Below are positions 45,481 to 57,590 of a DNA stretch of 64,000 nucleotides, in pieces (the stretch's first letter is position 1; every line of letters begins with the position of its first letter). The notes below the pieces were generated by a model that was not told the DNA's origin, did not search any database, and was given only the letters and a program-made list of their open reading frames with translations. Origin of the DNA: Austropuccinia psidii (lineage: Eukaryota; Basidiomycota; Pucciniomycetes; Pucciniales; Sphaerophragmiaceae); assembly GCA_023105745.1 (NCBI GenBank), contig JALGQZ010000003.1:79582696-79646695 (forward strand), given 5' to 3'. The position numbers and the translations under genes were made by a program.

Positions 45481-46740
45481 CTTGCTTAATTATTTTTTGA
45501 TAATTCATTGGATTCTTGCTGATTAAATCTTCCCTCTCTGGGTAAACATTGTCCCAACGTGACAATGTATCTGCAAGGGTAGCCAGGTGGCCAGCATGGT
45601 AAGTGATTGAAAAATGGATATCAGAGAGAAATTCAGCCCAGCAGGCTTGACAGCAAGTGAGAATCTTTGATGAAATAAAATATTGAAGTGAGGAATGATT
45701 GGTGAGAACTTCAAAAGAGGAAGAAAGAGAATGGAGAAAAGCTCTCCAGTGCTTGAGAGCACAGACTATGCCAAGGAGTTCCTTGTCATGAATCTCATAA
45801 TTGAGCTCAGCTGGGAGAAGCTTGCGGCTATCAAATTCAATGGGATGTTTTCCTGAGTCAGAAATCTGACTCAGTACAGCACCCAAGGCATAATCTGATG
45901 CATCAGTCTTTACAATGGTTGGTAGAGAAAGGATTGGAGCAATGGTAAATGCCTCTTTGAGTTGATGAAACTGTCTAAGAGCTTCCTCATTGAGGGGAAA
46001 ACGGGAATCTTTCTTGAGTAAACTTGTGAGTGAACTAATCTTCTTTGACTAATTCTTGATGAAACAGTGGTAAAAATTGGCAAAGCCAAGGAATGATTGA
46101 AGAGCCTTGAGGTTTCTTGGAGGTGGCAAATTGAGAATTTGCTGGAATTTTGCTTGGTACATTTTGAGGCCTTCAGAAGAAACAACATAACCCAAATACT
46201 CTACACTAGAAACATGAAACAGGCACTTGGATGTCTTAGCAAAGAGTTTATTGGCTCTGAGTCTGGAAAGAACAGTGGACACCTTAGTGAAATGTTCTTC
46301 TTCAGATTTGGAAAAGACCATAATGTCATCCAAATAAACCACAACATAAATATCAAGAAGATAATAAAAAATATCATTGACAAGGTTTTGAAAAGAGGCA
46401 GAAGCATTCGTGAGCCCAAATGGCATAACCAAATACTCATAGATGCCATATTTAGTTGTAAAACATGTCAGATGTTCATCACCTTCCTTGATTCGGAGGA
46501 GGTTATATGCACCACGCAAATCAATCTTGGAGAAGATAGAAGAACCATTGAAAACCGTAAGAAGCTGCTTCAAAGGAGGGACAGGATATTTGTTCTTCCT
46601 AGTAACAGCATTGATTTTGCGGTAATCAACACACAAACGGAGGCCACTATCTTTTTTTTGACAAAGAGGACAGGTGCTCCTGTTCAAGAGGAGCTTCCCT
46701 GGATGAAACCTTTCTCTACATTCTCTGAAATGTAGGCCCT
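45481..46740 (-). pseudogene. pol: RT and RNase H of element F
   Basis: Minus strand. RT is open 46687-46049 with [46 protein letters not shown] and an intact catalytic YLDDIMVF. Upstream it is out of frame at its N-terminal edge near 46685 (CPLCQKKDSG in place of the [14 protein letters not shown] block seen in A). A stop replaces a residue near 46050. A ~20-codon in-frame loss before DYALGAVLSQ is likely when compared with A. RNase H runs from 45886 to about 45560. Confidence 0.82.
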
Positions 46741-47662
46741 GAGTGTATCTGACTCTTGGTTTGATAAAGCGTACATCACCCCAACTGGAGGTAGAGACCC
46801 CTCTAGCTCAATATGATGATCACAGGTGCGGTGAGGAGGAAGTTTCCCTGATTTCACCTTGGAGAATACATCCAAGTACTGGTGATAAACAGAAGGAACA
46901 ACCTTCATCACAGTTTCTATTTCTTCTGCCTCTTCCTCTTCATCCCACAACTCCTTCAGGGAGTCATGATAAGATGAAGGAGGAAGGTCCATGTGGCCAA
47001 AGAAATGATGAAGTGAAGATACAGAATTATCTTCTCCAACATCTTGAATCTCTTTGAAGACTTCATCTCTAGATGATAGTAATGACTGATGGGAATTAAG
47101 GGAAGGAATATGGACAGAGGATGGAAATGATGGTGTTCTAGAATACCAACCAGAGCTGCACATGCTTTGGCAGAAGCAAAGTCATTACTCAAAGATTTTG
47201 AAGGATCATAATAGTCCTTATGATCAGGATTAAAGGTGATCAGCCCTTCACTCCAATCAATAGATGTATTAAAATGATTGAGAAAGTCGCAGCCCAATAT
47301 GAGGTCTTCTTCCTTGGGAGTATCAATGACTAAAAATTCCTATTCAAAGGTTGGGAAAGAAGGGAGCTCAACCATATATTTAGTATGGTGAGTCACAAAT
47401 AAAGAAGGAGACTCTGAGGAGTCAATAATAATAAGGGGAATCTTCTCTGGGAGTTCTGAAATGGTCAAAGAATACTTGTGAACAAACTGCTTTGCCATAA
47501 ATGAGTTGGTAGCACCGGAATCAATGAGAATACTGTAGAACATATCAGAGAGAGAAGAGAAAACAAAGAATTCACAAGAATTTTTGATACCAGTATTCAG
47601 AATGCACAATTGTGCTCTGGATGGAAAACAATGAAGACCATTGAAAACAACATGATCTTCAC
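46741..47662 (-). pseudogene. pol: Protease and linker of element F
   Basis: Minus strand, in the -1 frame after gag. Catalytic DSGATNSFMAK lies near 47500-47530 (open 47609-47340). A stop follows PSFPTFE near 47340. The C-terminal block reads MGCDFLNHF in place of LGFDFLNHF. A frameshift near 47160 leads into the acidic linker (LKELWDEEEEAEEIE) and the start of RT. Confidence 0.8.
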
Positions 47663-48973
47663 TCAGGCTTTTCCCTGGCTGGGAAATTGGCCTGAAGGTT
47701 GGGTAAGCTTGTTTTGAGGCCTTTTGAAACAGGACTCAAGACTATGATTCCCACCACAATAGGTACAAAGACCCTCCTTGATTCTTCTTTGTTTTTAAGA
47801 ACTCATCAACTTGAAATCTTTATTCAATAAAGAGGAATGGGGCTTGTCCCTCTTCTGAAAATTCTTCTTCTGTTGACTTGAGCTTGAAGAGCTTTGAGGA
47901 TGAGAATAATTTGACTTTGAGGCTTCTGGCTTCTTCTCTTGATGATGACTCTTTTCTTTTTGCCTCTCATGGTACCTGGTATCAAGCTCCAGAGTAATAT
48001 CCATTAAGTCTTGAAGAGAGTCAATTCTTTAAAGTTGGGAGGCCAATTGATGCAAAATCCTGGATGGCAATCCCTTCCCGAAATTATGGATAAGAGCCCT
48101 TTCACCCCAATATCCAATTCTTGAAACAAGACTTCTGAAATCAGCAATGTATAAAGATACATGCCCACCTTCTTTCATTCTTAAATAATTCAACTCAGCT
48201 TCTGCTTTTCTGACTTCATTCGGATCCCCAAACAAAGTGAAGAGTTGGGCTTCAAACAGTCTCCAAGAGCTGAGAAGGTAATTTGAACCTTAATTGGTGA
48301 GATTGGAAAGATAAGGCTCAATCCATTTTGCAGCCCTACCAATAAGAAATGATGTGGCATAGAGAACTCTCTTTCTGCCTTGAGAGAAATTTGCCAGATC
48401 ATTATGAAATATCAATTGACAAAACTGGATGAAACTTCTAACTTTGAAGGGCTGAGTCCCATCAAAGCATTCTGGTGGCTTCATAGATGGAGTATTGAAG
48501 GCTGGTGGTCTTGATGCTTCAGAAGATGAAGCTGCTTGAAGATTGGCCATAATTTGAGTCATTTGCTGCATGATGGCCAATAAAGATGGTTCAGACTGAT
48601 GAGAGGCAGGTTGATTAGACTGGGCTTGAGTTGGTCCTCCAGTACCTTGGGATGCCTCCACAGGAGCAGGAACACCTTCAGTACCATCAGTCTCTTCCTC
48701 TTGCACAGAATTCTCCTCCTCCTCTTCACCATCTTCACCTGGACCTTTGGAAATGGTCCTTGAAAGTCCTGGAAATCCGCCAACTACTCCTGAGAATGAA
48801 CATGATCTTCTTGGCCCTCCTCCTTCCATGCGGGGTCCTCTATCTAATTGGGCCCTCAGTTGAGGATCTGCTGGGGTGCCATCTAGATGAGCTCTTGGAG
48901 TTGGAGTGAGAACGGCTTGAGCTCTGGCCTGAGATCTTGTCTGTCTTGCAAGAGGTGAATGTTGAACATGCAT
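47663..48973 (-). pseudogene. gag: gag of element F, in frame but with three premature stops
   Basis: From ATG 48973 (MHVQHSPLARQTRSQ) to TGA 47663-47665 all segments share one frame. In-frame stops lie at about 48290, 48029 and 47795. Domains as in A: acidic region, Gag core (KPPECFDGTQPFKVRS; FGDPNEVRKAEAEL; LYIADFRSL), Lys/Ser-rich stretch, zinc knuckle CTYCGGNHSLESC. It is useful as the in-frame reference for the frameshift in A. Confidence 0.86.
47669..47675 (-). promoter_or_regulatory. Putative -1 frameshift heptamer GGGAAAA, gag-pol of F
   Basis: In gag sense G GGA AAA GCC TGA, the same as A at 4635-4641. GGA is in the gag frame counted from ATG 48973 (offset 1299, divisible by three). 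A -1 slip enters the protease frame. Confidence 0.55.
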
Positions 48974-49741
48974 GATGTCAGGAATTAAATTGAAATAAAT
49001 AAATTAAAATCAAAACTTGCTTGAAGTGAAAAGAGTCAACAATCAAATATTGAGGAAAATCAATGAATCAAATGAAAATATTCAAGTACGTCAATCAATC
49101 AAAAATCAAATGAAGTCTTGAAGTCAAAATAAAATCAATTTCTTGAAGTAAATCAGTGAATCAAATCAAAATGAAGTCTTCAAGTCAATAAATCAATGTA
49201 TCAAATCAATCAAAATCAAAATCTTGCAGAAAGTCAATCAATAAAATTAATTCTTGAGGCAAAATCAATTTATGTCAAAATTCTTGATGTGAAAAATCAG
49301 CAAAATCAATGAAATCTTCAGGTCAATCAACTTTCTTGAGGTCAATATCAAATACGTCAAATCAATCAATCAATCAAAATCAAAGGATTTCTTCTTTTAA
49401 AAACTAAAATTTTTGAAGAATGAATCAATTATAAATCTTCATGTGAAGAATGTGTCTGAATATCTTGATGAAAAACTTGAAAATCAAAGAAAATCAAGAT
49501 GACGCCTGAATTATGAATGAAATGAAAATTTGATGATTTGAAAAATATTTGAAAAAAACAAAATGAAAATGGGTCAGCTTTCAATTTTAAAAAAGAAGAA
49601 TGAATGAAAGAAAATTGAGAGGTGACAATGAATCATTAAGTTCATAAGCATAAAAGAATCATAATTTTGACGAAATGAGTGAATGGAATTATAGAGGAAG
49701 AATGAACCAAATGAAAAAGGAATTATGAGTTAACTAATATA
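48974..49741 (-). other. Leader and self-priming site of element F
   Basis: AT-rich leader with AATCAATC/CAATCAAA words, no coding frame. Its LTR-proximal end (49728-49741; element sense TATATTAGTTAACT) pairs with the predicted transcript start AGTTAATTAATATA (50111-50124 reverse) at 13 of 14 positions, the exception being a G-U pair. Confidence 0.68.
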
Positions 49742-49742
49742 A

Positions 49743-51143
49743 TGTCACAGGGGCTCTAGTGGAAATACAAGAGTGGCCTGGCACTCAGCAATCAGGGAAC
49801 TCATTTGGAAGACTCCAAAAAAATAAAGAATAAAAATAATAAGAATGAATTCCTCTAAAAGATATGCAGGTACAAGATGAGATGCAAAAGAGGAAAGGGA
49901 AGCCAAATGGCCAAAGAGCCAACCAAGTAAGTCCTTAATCACTGTTTCAACCTGCCAAAATGAATAATGGGATTAGTAAGGATATGACCACCAAATATCC
50001 TTTGACAGGAAAAGAAAAAGAAAGAGAAAGGTGCTAAATGACTTACTTAATAATATCAGTATTTGCTTAACTAAAATGAAAAGAAAATAAAGATAAAAAA
50101 TAAATCAAAGTATATTAATTAACTGGGGAAAAAAAACCCAGGCTCAAAGGGTAGCCGGTATATGTGAAAAGTTGGGAGCTTGAGTTCTTCAGGCTGAAAA
50201 CTGATCTGTATTGATCCTTGAGGCTGTATTGGTTGTTTTGGGAATTGATACAGCTGGCTATTATTGAAATTGAAATGGGTTGAATGAATTTACCACACTT
50301 GAAAATGAAAAACAGTTCTTGATGGATCCAGACTGTATTGCAATGAAGGTGGTTGCCAAGCTGCATTGAGTGGAGCTTTGACACTTGACAACTCCTTTTG
50401 GCACTGCCTCTTGAATACACCTTGAGAATGAATTGACAGTATTCCCTTGGAAGGAATACTTGGAGTGAGAATAACCAATGAGAGCTTGATGGCGTCAGTG
50501 GTATTTGAGGTTTTGACACTTGCCCTTGAGCCTTGATGAATCCTCTTAATGACGTGACTGGGTGGCCTGATTGAAAGTTGAAATAACCATATGATATTGC
50601 TGCCAGTAGATTGCTGCTGAAAAAATATTCATAATGGTGTATAATACCATATGTGGCATTTTGGTTATTGGAGGTTGAAAATGGCCATAAGTCTTTGGAG
50701 ATGACGCCAGGAGGATGTTGGTGAAATTTGGTTTTGGAGGGCTTCAGAGGTGTCAGAGTGTCTTTTGAGGTATTTGGCCATTTTTGGGTTTTTGGTCAAA
50801 TACAGCTCATACAGCCTTAAAACTGTATTTGTGCAAATTGCGCAAAAAGTGTGCAAATGCGCAGAAGCTGTATTTAAAGACAAATACAGCTTCTTGGGCT
50901 GTATTTTCCCTGTTGATTGGGAAATACCAAAACTTCCCAAAAGTAGAGAAAGGCCAGGAAAGGCCTGATGACGGTGAAGGGCCCAAGTTGGGCCCAGATG
51001 GTGAAATGGCCATAAAAAGCCAAATGAGGTCAGATGGCCGATTTGGCCAATGATTTATGGATATGGACAAAAGGCCATATATTGGACGTGGCATGGATAT
51101 GCCATATTGAAGTCCAAGGGGATGAATGGCCATGTTTGTGACA
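49743..51143 (-). repeat. 5' LTR of element F
   Basis: 1401 bp, (plus) TGTCACAGGGGCTC...GTTTGTGACA. It is closely similar to the LTR of A in reverse complement. Transcript-start 14-mer at 50111-50124, beside an imperfect CTGGG/CCCAG hairpin. The GCGCA-type repeats are reduced to a short remnant near 50838-50865. Confidence 0.9.
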
Positions 51144-51578
51144 CTCTTCAGTCACAAAGAGTGGTTCACCCAATAAAATCTAAAAAGATCATAATAATAA
51201 TAATATTAATATAGATATAAAAAATAATAAAAATATGAAATGAAATAATAGAAGACAATGATGTACCTAGCAACAAGTCCAATCTGCAAGGACATAAAAT
51301 AAAACGCCACTGTGCATTTGTTAAGAGTGGCTGAATAAAAATTTTCATTTAAAAAAAAGAATATAAAATAAAAATAAATAAATTAAAATTAAATAATAAC
51401 GAGAATAAATAAGATATAAAAAAATATATATATAAATAATAAAATAAAATGAAAAATACAATAAAATTCAATACCCAAAATTCCTTGTGGCTATTTTGAT
51501 AATGATATATTTTTTGCAATTTAAAACTTTAAAAAATAACTAAACTAAAAACAAATCCAAAAAAAGAAATAATAAAAT
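51144..51578. other. AT-rich intergenic-like stretch
   Basis: Mostly A-rich with ATAAAATAAAT words and short inverted stretches. I see no gene, LTR end or recognisable repeat here. Confidence 0.6.
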
Positions 51579-53502
51579 TGTAAGATGTGACTATGAAACT
51601 GATGATAATATTATTATTAATCAACAGTACTATGTCTGTTCTTATGAAATATAATAATAAAAATTATTATAACCACAATTAAATAATTAAAAAATTATTT
51701 CTTTCACGTGTTATACACTACTAGTGATTATAACAGTGAGCAGTAATTGTCTACAAGAATCAATTACAAGAAGAATTTAATAATAAAAACTTCTTTTATT
51801 AAAATAATAAAATCATTTTAATATATAATTATCTTTTACAAGAATAATTATAAAGATAATTCTTGAAGAAAACTATTACTAGAGAAAAACTTTAAGAATT
51901 AAAGATAAATGACTCACTAATACTCCAACGAACTTATTGATAGATAAAAGTAGAGAAATTTGACGTGGAATTGTGGATTTAAGGGATCAAAAGGATTTAT
52001 AACAGTATTACAACAATATATAGTTGGATTCTATGATTTCACGTCTTTCTGGTTGATTCTGAAAGATTTAAAATACTTAAGAATAGCTGTAACTAATACT
52101 TACTTGTTGGTAATAATGATTTAATAAATTGATAAGATGATTATTCTTGGAAAAAACAGCAAGAGGAGGCCTCTTTTAAGTCAACAACAGCTCACAGAGG
52201 CGTGCCATGGAGCAAACTGAAAAACCAGTGAGTGAGAAAACAATAAACCTTTTTGGATTATTGATTGCATCATCAGTTGTCACGTAAGATTATCATAATT
52301 ACTTAATTGATGCTTTTACGTGACTACCAACCCCAATATGGTTAAGAATAAAAGGAGTAACACTTGTAAATCTTCTTTTATTCTAAAATAATCATTGATT
52401 TCTCAAAGTTATCAATGATATTGCTAATTTCATCACAGGTTGTAATTACTGTGAATTTTTGAAGATTCAGTGTTTCACGTAGAATAACCAAAAATGGACT
52501 GTAAGTAAAACTTTTAATTTTACTAGTAAAACTGTAATTCTTTTTGGTTGTACCATAGATAATACAGTTCTCCTTTAGTCCTGAATGTTTCAGAAGGATT
52601 CATTAAGAATTGTTTTTTGAATGAATTTTTGAAGTTTTTACCTCATTTCTACGTAGAATTGCAAATAGCAGTGTTTTGCTGGTTGCTATGAGGTAAATCA
52701 ATGAATATGGGTCCCAAAAGGGTTTTAATTACTCTTTTGGGGCTTATCCATGGAAAGTCATTAGTAATTGACATGGTTACAGGAGTATAAGTAGCTCATT
52801 ACCTCCTTGGCACGTCAAAATAGCAGGTTATTTGCTATTTTCTGGTGTTTTACAGTAGTTGTAACTTGGTAACCAAGTTCCCAAAGAGTTTTGGTTTACC
52901 AATTGGGCCAAGATGAGCCATGGATCTATGCTCTGGAGCTATCCACACCTCTGAGGCCTCAGAAGTTGGGTACCCTGGCTCTCTTTGATGTCTTTTGTCC
53001 CCCTTGCCTATTTTTTACGTCAAAATAGTAATTGAAGCTTCAAGTGAGATATCCACTATGGGTGTACCAAAAGTCCATGTAAGAATACCATGATATTAAG
53101 TGCTCAAAACATGCATAACACTATTCTTAGTGTATATGTCACATGGGATTTCTCACTTTCCCATTATTTTGGCTAAAAATCAAGAAAAACAAAAATTTTC
53201 ACGGATCTTGTATGTGGTATTAATGATGTGGTATTGAAGTATTTTCCATTTTACCACCTCAAATACTTAAATTGAGCTTATTCACTCTATGCAGCTACCC
53301 TAGGTAAATATTTGTGTAGAATCCAAATCTGGTCTTAAATCCATGGATTTACTTACTCAATAAAAAGTTCTTCATCTTTTCTTAAATTGAAAATGATGAA
53401 TTTTGGATATATGCATGACTTATGAGTTGTGCATAATTCAAAATTTCTTTTTAAGATAATTGTGGCCTATTTGGGTATGTAAAATATACCTCAGGGCTCA
53501 CA
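51579..53502 (-). mobile_element. Solo LTR L, related to the LTR of element C (TSD AAAAT)
   Basis: 1924 bp. Plus strand TGTAAGATGTGACTATGAAAC...CTCAGGGCTCACA, i.e. element sense TGTGAGCC...CTTACA. AAAAT duplications lie at 51574-51578 and 53503-53507. It is similar in outline to the C LTR (TATGAAACTNNTGATAATA near the start, GGGTATGT(T)AAA near the end) but strongly diverged. No coding sequence. Confidence 0.9.
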
Positions 53503-54084
53503 AAAATAATGACTTAATTCAAACAAGAAATATATATATAATAGTATAAATTAAATTAAATCAAATTGAAAAATGAATTAAAATAAAAATGAAAATATAA
53601 AAGATAAATTAAAATAAAAAAATTAAAAAAAAGAAAATTAATCTAAAAAAAAAACAAGATAAATCAATAAACTAAAATCAATCAAAAAATTATAGAATTA
53701 TATTAAACTAATTAATTTAATAGAACAAATTATATATATATATATTATATTAATGAATTAATTAGTGACTTAAAATATTTATTTGAATTAAAAAAAATCA
53801 AATTAATTAATTTGACTTTTTACAAATAAATAGAAGAATAAAAAATATAAATAAAAAAAATAATTGAATATTCAATTGCAAAATTGGATATTCAATTAAA
53901 TGAATTTTTTGATAATAAAAAAAAAGAAACAAATCTTTTCTGCACAATTTACTAAATAAAAAATATTTTAACATTTTTTATATTAAAATATTTTTTTTAT
54001 TAAATGGAGAGGGGTTGAAACCCTTCTAGCTCTCAACACTTCAAGAATAAAATAGACAACATAAAAAAATAACAACAATATCAA
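53503..54084. other. Extremely AT-rich stretch
   Basis: A/T-homopolymer-rich sequence including a run of TA dinucleotides near 53733-53745. No gene or repeat end was recognised. GGAGAGGGGTTGAAACCC at 54006-54023 contains a short inverted repeat. Confidence 0.6.
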
Positions 54085-54430
54085 CTACCTCATAAATGGT
54101 CCTTGATAAGACCTTAAACTGTCTAAATAATGTATTTTTTAGAAATAATCAGACACATTTCCCAAATAATTGATCCTTGATAAGACCTCAAACTTTCTTA
54201 ATAATCCATTTTTTATAAATAATCAAGTAAATTTTCTCAATAACTAGTCCTTGACAAGACCATAAACTTTCCAAAACAAATTTTTTTTATATGTATGCAG
54301 CAATAAAACAAAATATCAAGAAATTGTCTTTGATAAGACCTTAAACTGTCTAATTAGGTTTTTATGTATATAAAATCATCAAGAAAATTACCTCAAAAAA
54401 TGGTCCTGAGTATGACGTTAAACTGCATCA
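54085..54430 (+). repeat. Diverged tandem array, about 75-bp unit, five copies
   Basis: The words TGGTCCTTGATAAGACCTTA or close variants begin at about 54097, 54171, 54245, 54324 and 54401 (spacings 74, 74, 79, 77). Between them is AAACTNTCTAANTAAT and AT-rich filler. No coding potential. Origin unknown. Confidence 0.75.
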
Positions 54431-55706
54431 TCAAAATTTTCAACCTCATGATACATCTCAAGAAATTAATTTTGGCCATTGGAAATTATCAAACCTTTAC
54501 TACTAAATTATTTCATCAAAAAAAATATAATAGTAGATATAGTAGAGAAGAAGAAGGAGAAAAAGAAAAAAGACAAAAAAAATTGCAGAAAAACACAGCA
54601 AATTAAGAGATAAGGATACTATAAAAAGAAGTTAATATCTTTGGAGCTAAAACTAATGAAGAAGAATGAAGAAAAACCAGTATAAAGAATTGCAATCAGG
54701 AAACACAAAAAAATTTCATGGAAGTTGCAGTTTTTTTTCTTTCGGATAACTTCTCCCTCAAGAATAAACCAAGTTCATAATTACCATCATAAAAGAAAGA
54801 AAATCACCAATAATTATCTCTATCTTGGATTGATAATAATAATTTATTCAAAATAAAAGAAATCAATTAACTCAAATAAAATAAAGCTCAAGGCACGGTA
54901 TTTGTCCCTTAATCCTCACTAGAAATTCTGGGGACAGCATTAAATGGAGAGGGGGATGTGGTATACCTGTACCAGTTTGGAGTAATGGAAAAACTAAGCA
55001 GGATTATTTTTAAATTTTCCTTAGGTTTTTCTCAATATATTAGACTATTCATTTTTTCTCAAAATGAATTATAAAAAGAACTAAACCATTAAAACAAAAT
55101 AAATTCCTTTTTTTAATAAATGAACTTGACAATTATGATGTGACACTCAAATTAACCACCCAGATGAAATGCACTTTCAAGGGATTGGTTGACCTACAGA
55201 AATTATTTTTATATATATATTTTGATTTCTTAATGCTTTTTACTTCAATTTTATTTAAATATTGTGGGTAGTAAAGATCAACAAACATATACTATAGCAT
55301 GGATGGTCCTAGTTACAATGAGGATGCATGAAATCAAATTTCAGGGAAGAGTCGTTGAATAATAGAGGTCATAAAAATTAATTGAAAGTTCATTTTTCTA
55401 TCAGAAAGGTAGAATTTGGTATTGAGATGATAATTAGTCTTCCTATTAATTTTGCAAAGGAAATGAACATTACATTTAGGGGGTTAAATCTAGGAAAAGT
55501 GTTCAACTCAGGCTTAATATATCATTGAAACAAGAAAATTACAGGTTTATTGTAGTCTCTGACTCCTTTGAGGAAGTCTAGCATTACAAAGAGGAGTTTA
55601 ACAAATCTAAAAACTTGGTGATAATTTTATGAATATGATAAGGTGCCCATTGTGATTTTAGAAGGAAGAAATTCAACATTTAGGGTTCAGAGAGATGGTA
55701 AAATGG
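54431..55706. other. Unassigned AT-rich sequence, probably 3' part of element M near its end
   Basis: No clear gene. A weak open frame at 54364-54606 is low complexity (Lys/Glu/Gln-rich). ATTAAATGGAGAGGGGG at 54942-54958 looks like a polypurine tract and shares its core with 53999-54015. From about 55560 to 55706 an open plus-strand stretch (VPIVILEGRNSTFRVQRDG) runs into solo LTR I and may be the C-terminal end of a retroelement protein. I do not recognise it. Confidence 0.4.
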
Positions 55707-57388
55707 TGTCACAACCACGAGTTTTGGCCCTCCTCCTTGATGACTGCGGCAATCCAACCTGGAGCCAAGATGGGGCCAATTGGTCACGTCATGTCCTTTA
55801 TGGCCAATTGACCCCATTGGGTGTTTTATGGTTTTTACGCCATAGCCCCTCTCAGCCATTATTTATGGCCTCAGGCCATATCCTGCCATCATTGGCCTTC
55901 TTGGCCAATTTCTACCTCACCAACCCCCAGGCCTTCATCTTTTATTTTAGGCCTGGGGGTCCTTTTATCTTCCAGGGGGTTCTGGACCCCCTAGCCATCA
56001 TCATTGGCCCCTGGCCAACTCCTTTCATTATGGGGGTTTTGGCCTAAATGGCCTTTTTGGGCCATTTAGGCCCCCTACGGCTTCTATGGTCCGTACGGTC
56101 CATAGGCCAATTAGGCCCCTTTTGGCCTAATCCAATGAGGCCAAAAGGGGCCCAAGGGTCCAGCCAGGTGGGTATTAAACCACAATTGGGCCCACCTGAG
56201 CCAATTTTGGCCATGATTTCCTTGGACCCAAAAATGACCAAATCCCTCTTGGACACCCTTTTGGCCATAAATCCCGTAGGACCCAATTTTGGCCATGGAC
56301 CACCATGGATCAATATTTCCACCATGGCCTCTGGAAACCACTAGAGGCCACCAGATCAGCTCAGAAAGCCTTCCCCTCAACTTAAGGGGAATTCTTTCCT
56401 TTCCTTCATGCACTCCGTACTCAAGATTGCAGGTGTGGTGCATATATGGTATTATATACCATTATGCACCATTTTTACTCAGCAATCCAATGGTGATGTT
56501 TTCAGGACCCAATTCCACCTTTCCAATTCAAGGTCCATAATTCCAACGCCCATTTAAAAGGAGTACTTTTCAGCTCATCAGTCTGGCAATCCATGGCGTC
56601 AATTGAGAAGATCATTCAAGGATCCCAACCACCTGTATCTGCAGGAGTTGGGTTGGTACAATTCATTCAGGATTATTCTAAGGTCAATTTTCAAGAGGTA
56701 TTACATCATTTAAATCAGTTGTCAAGACATCAAGTATTCAATACTCCTTGGACAACCCAATTCATCCGTACAGGCCTTATTGAATCAACCTGTATGGCCT
56801 TGGGCCAATTGGGCCATTTCTTATTCCACTGTGTGAATTCCATCACACAGTTCAAATTTAAAGATGGCCAGAACTGTATTGCCCGATTCGGACAATACAG
56901 TCATTGATCCACCTTCCAGGATCAATCTTTCAGCTTTTCACATATACCGGCTACCTTTCATCACCTGGGGACTTTTTCCCCAGTTAATTAATATATTGGA
57001 TTTCTTTTTATCCTTATTTTCTTTTACATTATTAAAGTTAATACTGATAATCTTAAGTCAGTCATTAGCACCCTTTTCTCTTTTCTTTATTCGCCTGTCA
57101 GTGGATATTGGTGGTCATATCCTTCACTAATTCCATCTTTCTTTCTGGCAGGTTGAAACAGTGAATTGAGGATTCACTTGGTTGGCTTCTTGGCTTTTGG
57201 CTTCCTTTTATCTTTGGCCTCTGGCTTCATCCTTATTATTCTTTTTATCTTTGGCATATTTGTCCTTTCTCTTTTTTCTGCTTAAGAAATATATTCCGTA
57301 GTATTTCTTTTCATCTTTGGAGCCCTCCAAGTGAGTTCTTGATTCCTGAGTGCCAGGCCCTCTTGCTTCCATAAGAGCCCCTGTGACA
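55707..57388 (+). mobile_element. Solo LTR I (TSD AATGG)
   Basis: 1682 bp, TGTCACAACC...CCCTGTGACA, with AATGG at 55702-55706 and 57389-57393. It shares its ends, promoter block (CACATATACC, CTGGGG/CCCCAG hairpin, AGTTAATTAATATA at 56982-56995) and 3' segment with the A LTR, so it belongs to the self-priming lineage. The U3 (55720-56345) is filled with GGCC/TGGCCA words. Long overlapping ORFs there are compositional. Confidence 0.93.
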
Positions 57389-57504
57389 AATGGTGTGAAA
57401 TGCAAAAGAAAATAGGCCAGGAAGAGGGGATTGGACACTAGAGATATCAAAGTAGTATTTCAGGAGGTTCAGAGCAAGATTACAGAAGTTTCACAAGGAG
57501 GTAC
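57389..57504 (+). other. 3' end of element M with polypurine tract
   Basis: It continues the sequence left of solo LTR I after the TSD. It ends in CACAAGGAGGTAC (57492-57504) immediately before TGTAATACAG, the form expected for a polypurine tract followed by a 3' LTR. Confidence 0.5.
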
Positions 57505-57590
57505 TGTAATACAGTGACAGTTACAGGACACCTAGTTACAGAAAAAGACAGGATAATACTGGAAAACAATAGTACAGTGGTCAGGGAGAT

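Larger units (their letters stand above)
40200..51143 (-). mobile_element. Element F: minus-strand chromodomain gypsy element related to A, with mismatched LTRs
   Basis: In minus orientation: 5' LTR 49743-51143, self-priming site, leader, gag, protease, RT/RNase H, integrase, chromodomain, two 3' units, polypurine tract and 3' LTR 40200-43154 (itself holding solo LTR H1). Proteins are closely similar to A. The 5' LTR resembles the A LTR closely, while the 3' LTR is clearly more diverged. Flanks are TAAAT on the left and CTCTT on the right, so there is no TSD. Recombination between two related insertions would explain this. Confidence 0.85.

Noticed and set aside
53700..53770. TA-rich run as a replication origin or centromere signal
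   Set aside because: AT richness alone is not evidence, and nothing else supports it.
54364..54606. Lys/Glu-rich 80-codon ORF
   Set aside because: It lies in A-rich low-complexity sequence, partly inside the tandem array, with no homologue seen in the window.
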